Part shown: positions 60,677 to 64,000 of the stretch, piece after piece
Layout: each line of letters starts with the position of its first letter
Numbering within the stretch: position 1 is the stretch's first letter
From: Alcanivorax sp. DP30
GTDB taxonomy: Bacteria > Pseudomonadota > Gammaproteobacteria > Pseudomonadales > Alcanivoracaceae
Length of the DNA: 64,000 nt
Assembly (NCBI RefSeq): GCF_009882945.1
Contig: NZ_WTUY01000004.1
Span: 735,341 to 799,340, forward strand
Direction of reading: 5' to 3'
Translations under genes and position numbers: made by a program
Notes under the pieces: generated by a model
The model's input: only the letters and a program-made list of their open reading frames with translations
Told to the model about the DNA's origin: nothing
Database searches by the model: none

Positions 60677-62725
60677 TTATGATCGACGACGTCGCTGACC
60701 CGCCACCAAGAGTATCAGGAAGGGCAGCAGTGCGCCGAGGCTGAATGCGCCGCCACCACCGCCACCGCTGAAAGATGGACGCGAAGAGGTGTACATGGGC
60801 TGTGCATTATCTACACGGTTGCTGGTGGGCGGGACGCTTTGCCGTTGTGCCTGTGCCAGCTTTTCCAGTTCACGACGCTTGGCGTTGCGACGATCAATCC
60901 CGTATTGGGCAAACATCTCATCGCGCAGTACCACCATGGAGGTGTAGTTGGTGACCAGCCCGTATTCGATGCCCAGATCCACAATCCCGTTTTGCAGGTC
61001 TTTTTCTTCACCGAAGTTATCGATCTCCCGTTGCATCTGCTGGATGGTCGCGTAGGCCCACAGGCGCTCCAGCTCGGGGTTTGCCCCGCCCTGTTTGGGG
61101 AAATCAAAACCAGTGCGATAGGTTTTGTCTTCGCCGCCCACATTGGCTTTAAACGTGACGTTTGCCGGGCCATCGCCCCAGTAGTGCCCCATGAGGATGA
61201 TCTGACGCCCGTGATAGACGGTGCCGATTCGTTGCGGTTGCAGGTCTGCGGTGCGCACGCCATCAATATCAATGTGCACGTCGTTCATCGCCTGATGCGT
61301 CAGTTTGCTGGTGGCGGTGAGAATCTGGCCGACGATGTCGTCGCTGTTCGAGACACTGATGGCGAAGCCATTACTGGCATCGGTCATGGCGGTGAGCAGT
61401 GGCCGGTTGGCGCTGTTGCCCATGACAAAGGTGAACAAACGGACGTCATGTTTTTCCAGTAATTCGAGAAAATCTTTTTGCCGGGTTTTCCCCACATTGG
61501 CGACACCGTCCGTGACCAGCACAATGCCGGTAGGGCGGTCCGCATCCAGGGGGTTCAGGGCCAGACTGAGTCCGCCAAACAGGTTGGTGCCGCCACGGGT
61601 TTGCAGCCGGGAAAGTTTGCCAGTGTAACGCTGCACGGATTCCGGGGTGGCGGTGACAAAACCGGAAGTCATCTCCTCGGCGCGATCATCAAACAGCACG
61701 ATGCGAAAACGATCCTCGGGGCGCATTTTGCCCAGCGCTTTACTGACACCATCGGCCAGTGTGGCCAGTTTGCCTTGCATGGAGCCGGAAATATCCAGCA
61801 CAAAGATCCAGTCGCTGCCATTGCTGATTGGCGGCAAGTCGTCGCCGGGGGTGAGTGTCATCATGAAGGTACCGCGGTCCTTGCCGGGTGCCTTGTAGGC
61901 AACCAGATCCACAGCACCAGGCAAGCCTGCCTTGTGACGCCAGTACACCACGATATCCTGATCGAGCCGGAAGGCAGGTGGGGCGGCATTATTCTGCGGC
62001 TGGCCTTCCTGATGGGCCACGGATCGGTTGTCTATTTTGACGGTCCATTTTTGCGGGCCGCTCTGGGTAACCAAGGCCTGGGGATGAGCGGGGAGTCGTA
62101 CGGCATCGACGGGATAACTGCTGCGCAGGTTCATCGTGAAGGTGAAATGTTCTTTGACTGCTTCGTTGGCAGTCCAGAACGAGAGTGTTTGTTCATCCAC
62201 GCCGCCTTCTTCCAGAGGGTAGACGTACCGCCCGATGCTGGTATCGATAAATGCCGGCTGCAGGTAAACCAGCTTTACGCGGGTGTTCTGCCCTGCGCGT
62301 ACCGGGCTGACGAATACGTCGAAGGCTTTATAACTGTCTTTCTCGGTGAGCCCGGCGTCGCGCCCTGCGGCCTTTTCCTGTTGGTAAACCTCGCGAGCCT
62401 TTTGCTTCTCCAGCACTTCGCCCGTCACGGGTTTGCCATCTATCCAGACAGTGAATTCGGCGACGGTGCCTTTTTCCGGAACCGGAAAGCGGTAGTAAGC
62501 CTCCAGATCCTGATCGTTGGGGTTATGGAAAACCTGTTCCACTTCCGTGATGGCGTAACCGTCTTCCACATCCACGGTGACATGTTGTTCGCGAATCTGT
62601 AGCGCGGGGAATGTGGTGTTGACCGGTTGCATCAGGCCTGCGGCATGCAGGCTTTGCGAAAGCGTGAGCGTCAGCAGTAACGATAGCCCTGCCAGGAGAT
62701 GTCCGAGTCGATGTGGTAAGGCCAT
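60677..62725 (-). CDS. VIT/VWA surface protein with GlyGly-CTERM tail (marine sortase-target type)
   Basis: A 682-residue exported protein: signal peptide (to about residue 28), VIT domain (~40-165), then a von Willebrand factor A domain with an intact MIDAS (DISGS, Asp311) for metal-dependent ligand binding. The C-terminus has a glycine run (GGGGGG), hydrophobic helix and RRRRS, a GlyGly-CTERM-like tail. The layout matches 'marine proteobacterial sortase target' proteins of the VIT-VWA class. ATG 62725 has AGGGAG upstream. No sortase or rhombosortase gene is in the window. Likely displayed on the cell surface. Confidence 0.82.
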   Translation of the reverse strand: MALPHRLGHLLAGLSLLLTLTLSQSLHAAGLMQPVNTTFPALQIREQHVTVDVEDGYAITEVEQVFHNPNDQDLEAYYRFPVPEKGTVAEFTVWIDGKPVTGEVLEKQKAREVYQQEKAAGRDAGLTEKDSYKAFDVFVSPVRAGQNTRVKLVYLQPAFIDTSIGRYVYPLEEGGVDEQTLSFWTANEAVKEHFTFTMNLRSSYPVDAVRLPAHPQALVTQSGPQKWTVKIDNRSVAHQEGQPQNNAAPPAFRLDQDIVVYWRHKAGLPGAVDLVAYKAPGKDRGTFMMTLTPGDDLPPISNGSDWIFVLDISGSMQGKLATLADGVSKALGKMRPEDRFRIVLFDDRAEEMTSGFVTATPESVQRYTGKLSRLQTRGGTNLFGGLSLALNPLDADRPTGIVLVTDGVANVGKTRQKDFLELLEKHDVRLFTFVMGNSANRPLLTAMTDASNGFAISVSNSDDIVGQILTATSKLTHQAMNDVHIDIDGVRTADLQPQRIGTVYHGRQIILMGHYWGDGPANVTFKANVGGEDKTYRTGFDFPKQGGANPELERLWAYATIQQMQREIDNFGEEKDLQNGIVDLGIEYGLVTNYTSMVVLRDEMFAQYGIDRRNAKRRELEKLAQAQRQSVPPTSNRVDNAQPMYTSSRPSFSGGGGGGAFSLGALLPFLILLVAGQRRRRS

Positions 62726-62908
62726 GGTCTGGCTCCCTGTTGTTGTCATCAAGCCTGTTATAGGCGGGAGCCGGCATTTTGTTAAACGATGTTCATTAAC
62801 AGGATTTTACCCAGGGTGTTCAATAGAAATTGTTACATCGCCAGAAAGGGAAAAATCACATCAACGCAACTGCTGCGCATCAGGCGAGATGCTGTCACGA
62901 CACCAGAG

Positions 62909-63406
62909 TTATGTTGTCTGGCGAAGTTGCTTTGCAGTGTCTGTAATCAACATGGCGAAATCCGGTTTGGCGACCACGGCCAGTACCAGAGTGAAGATGC
63001 CATTTAGCAACGCCAGCTCGGCATCGGCCTGCATCAGACTAAGTGCAATGATGATCACCGAAACGAAGTCCAGCGCACCCAGCAGCATGAACATGCTGGC
63101 CTGGGTTTTGGCCGCGGCCTGCTGATCCATATCCTCACTCACTGTATGGCTCTGCAGGGGGCGTCCGGCAATGGCGGAAGGAGACAGGACAAGGTTTCGC
63201 AGCGGGCGGGCAATCACCAACATCAAGCCCATGGCTCCCATGGCGACCATACGCAGGGTGTCGGCGGGCAGGAGTTCAGCAGGTGCTTTGAAGTTACCAA
63301 ACCAGACCAGCAGGCTGATGGCGATACCGATCATCAAGGGTGCAGATAAGACGGTGAACCAGAGAAGGGTCATGCGTTGCGCATGGCTGTTCACAGTGTT
63401 GCTCAT
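62909..63406 (-). CDS. Hypothetical four-helix membrane protein
   Basis: A 165-residue protein with hydrophobic segments near residues 15-37, 46-70, 98-120 and 128-148. The start ATG 63406 has AAGGAAT upstream. No family recognised and no conserved catalytic motif seen. It is divergent from the MpaB-like gene and lies ~180 bp upstream of the VIT/VWA gene on the same strand. It could be a small transport or stress-response membrane protein. Confidence 0.6.
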   Translation of the reverse strand: MSNTVNSHAQRMTLLWFTVLSAPLMIGIAISLLVWFGNFKAPAELLPADTLRMVAMGAMGLMLVIARPLRNLVLSPSAIAGRPLQSHTVSEDMDQQAAAKTQASMFMLLGALDFVSVIIIALSLMQADAELALLNGIFTLVLAVVAKPDFAMLITDTAKQLRQTT

Positions 63407-63598
63407 GAGGATTCCTTTCTTTTTGTAATGCGGGGACGGTAGCAGGTCACCGGTGGATAAAAAAGTGCATTCTGTTTCTGTCATAGAAGGACATTATGCC
63501 CGCGATATCCTTGCCAGCGCGCAGCCTCACGGACAAGGTATGGCAATTAGAACTTGTCAGTTTTTATTTGCCCAGTCATGGGCAGAAAGGAGAGAACC

Positions 63599-64000
63599 AT
63601 GACCGCCATGTTGCAGGAGCTGCCGCTGGATCCCGCCCGGCTTAACCGTGTGGGTGACCCCAATCGTCCGGGCGTCAAGAAAGTGCGGAGACTGTTCAGG
63701 TGGATACTGGGTTCTGATCCCCAGCCAACGGAAGGGCAGATGAAGGTGATCCGTGAATCCATCCTTTCCGGTGATCCCCTGGCTGATGCCGTGGTCGCCA
63801 TGTATGGCCAACTGCCTGCCGGGCAGGGTCGCAAGATGTTGGACCAGGCGCTGGAGCATGGCATCAACAGTGTCGAGGCGCCGCCGGAAGAGCTGGTTGA
63901 CTTGTTTCGGCAGGTCGATCATGAGCCTATCTGGCTGGATCGTGACCTGATCCGTCTGGGTTGCGAAGTGTCCTATCGGGTGGGTATCTCCGGGGAGCTG
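63599..64000 (+). CDS. MpaB-like oxygenase (DUF2236), 3' end cut by window edge
   Basis: 134 residues visible from ATG 63599 (AAAGGAGAG upstream), open to the window end. The N-terminal RRLFRWILGSDPQPTEGQ, then DPLADAVVAMYGQLPAGQGRK and EPIWLDRDLIRLGCEVSYR match the start of DUF2236/MpaB-family proteins, heme or metal oxygenases that include latex-clearing protein relatives. The catalytic histidines would lie further downstream. Known members are 300-400 residues, so about a third is present. Confidence 0.7.
   Translation, partial: MTAMLQELPLDPARLNRVGDPNRPGVKKVRRLFRWILGSDPQPTEGQMKVIRESILSGDPLADAVVAMYGQLPAGQGRKMLDQALEHGINSVEAPPEELVDLFRQVDHEPIWLDRDLIRLGCEVSYRVGISGEL

Noticed and set aside
54321-62725. 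LPXTG-type sortase anchoring of the surface proteins
   Set aside because: No LPXTG-like motif precedes the hydrophobic tails; the Gly-rich start and Arg cluster fit GlyGly-CTERM instead.

Overview
The window looks like chromosomal DNA of a marine hydrocarbon-degrading gammaproteobacterium, most probably Alcanivorax or a close relative. The evidence is the gene content: a rubredoxin/rubredoxin reductase pair of the alkane hydroxylase type, a PhoB/PhoR pair beside ubiC-ubiA, a Pseudomonas-type pyrB-pyrC' pair, a valine catabolic mmsR/mmsA/acyl-CoA dehydrogenase/mmsB locus, a DcaP-type porin and several GlyGly-CTERM surface proteins. The genus is inferred; no marker RNA gene is present. I saw no rRNA, tRNA, CRISPR array, prophage or insertion sequence transposase.

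Layout. 1-5.0 kb: 3' part of pyrB, pyrC', a periplasmic thiol redox pair, a lipoprotein and a LysR regulator. 5.1-9.6 kb: redox housekeeping (azoreductase, glutathionyl-hydroquinone reductase, pirin, Pmp3-like peptide, FMN reductase, LOG protein). 9.8-16.1 kb: phoR, phoB with a Pho box, ubiA, ubiC, then rubA, rubB and an SCP2-like protein. 16.3-31.9 kb: lipoproteins, a globin-coupled diguanylate cyclase, a MATE exporter, znuABC, a homoserine kinase, an esterase, and a DUF815/DUF2868/DUF3482 group. 32.0-37.8 kb: mmsR and the valine catabolic genes. 37.9-39.5 kb: a glutaredoxin-like protein and an AT-rich gene followed by an attC-like site, which looks like an integron cassette. 39.6-48.7 kb: a desaturase and its AraC-type regulator, SDR, amidase, HAD, porin, secreted glutaminase and DUF481 protein. 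49.0-62.7 kb: a surface/secretion-oriented region with a secreted alpha/beta hydrolase, two related glycosyltransferases, a Tat-lipoprotein GMC oxidoreductase, two paralogous FG-GAP GlyGly-CTERM proteins, a SAF-domain dehydrogenase, and a VIT/VWA GlyGly-CTERM protein. The window ends in a partial MpaB-like oxygenase.

Two things stand out. First, many gene junctions in the left 51 kb carry intergenic elements made of two inverted arms, and each arm is built from tandem 7-bp units. At least five arm 'alphabets' occur (AT-rich, AAGCTNC, GTCNGAC, GAGTTNC, AGTTNAA), several share the same core, and they often fit exactly between neighbouring stop codons. They coexist with REP-type sequences (GTAG head) and with a 9-bp-period element. 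The REP head supplies the TAG stop codon of three genes. Second, 51.6-59.3 kb is a compact, same-strand cluster (GT, GMC oxidoreductase, two Ca-binding GlyGly-CTERM proteins, dehydrogenase, GT) that I cannot match to a described pathway. It contains none of the repeat elements that fill the rest of the window.
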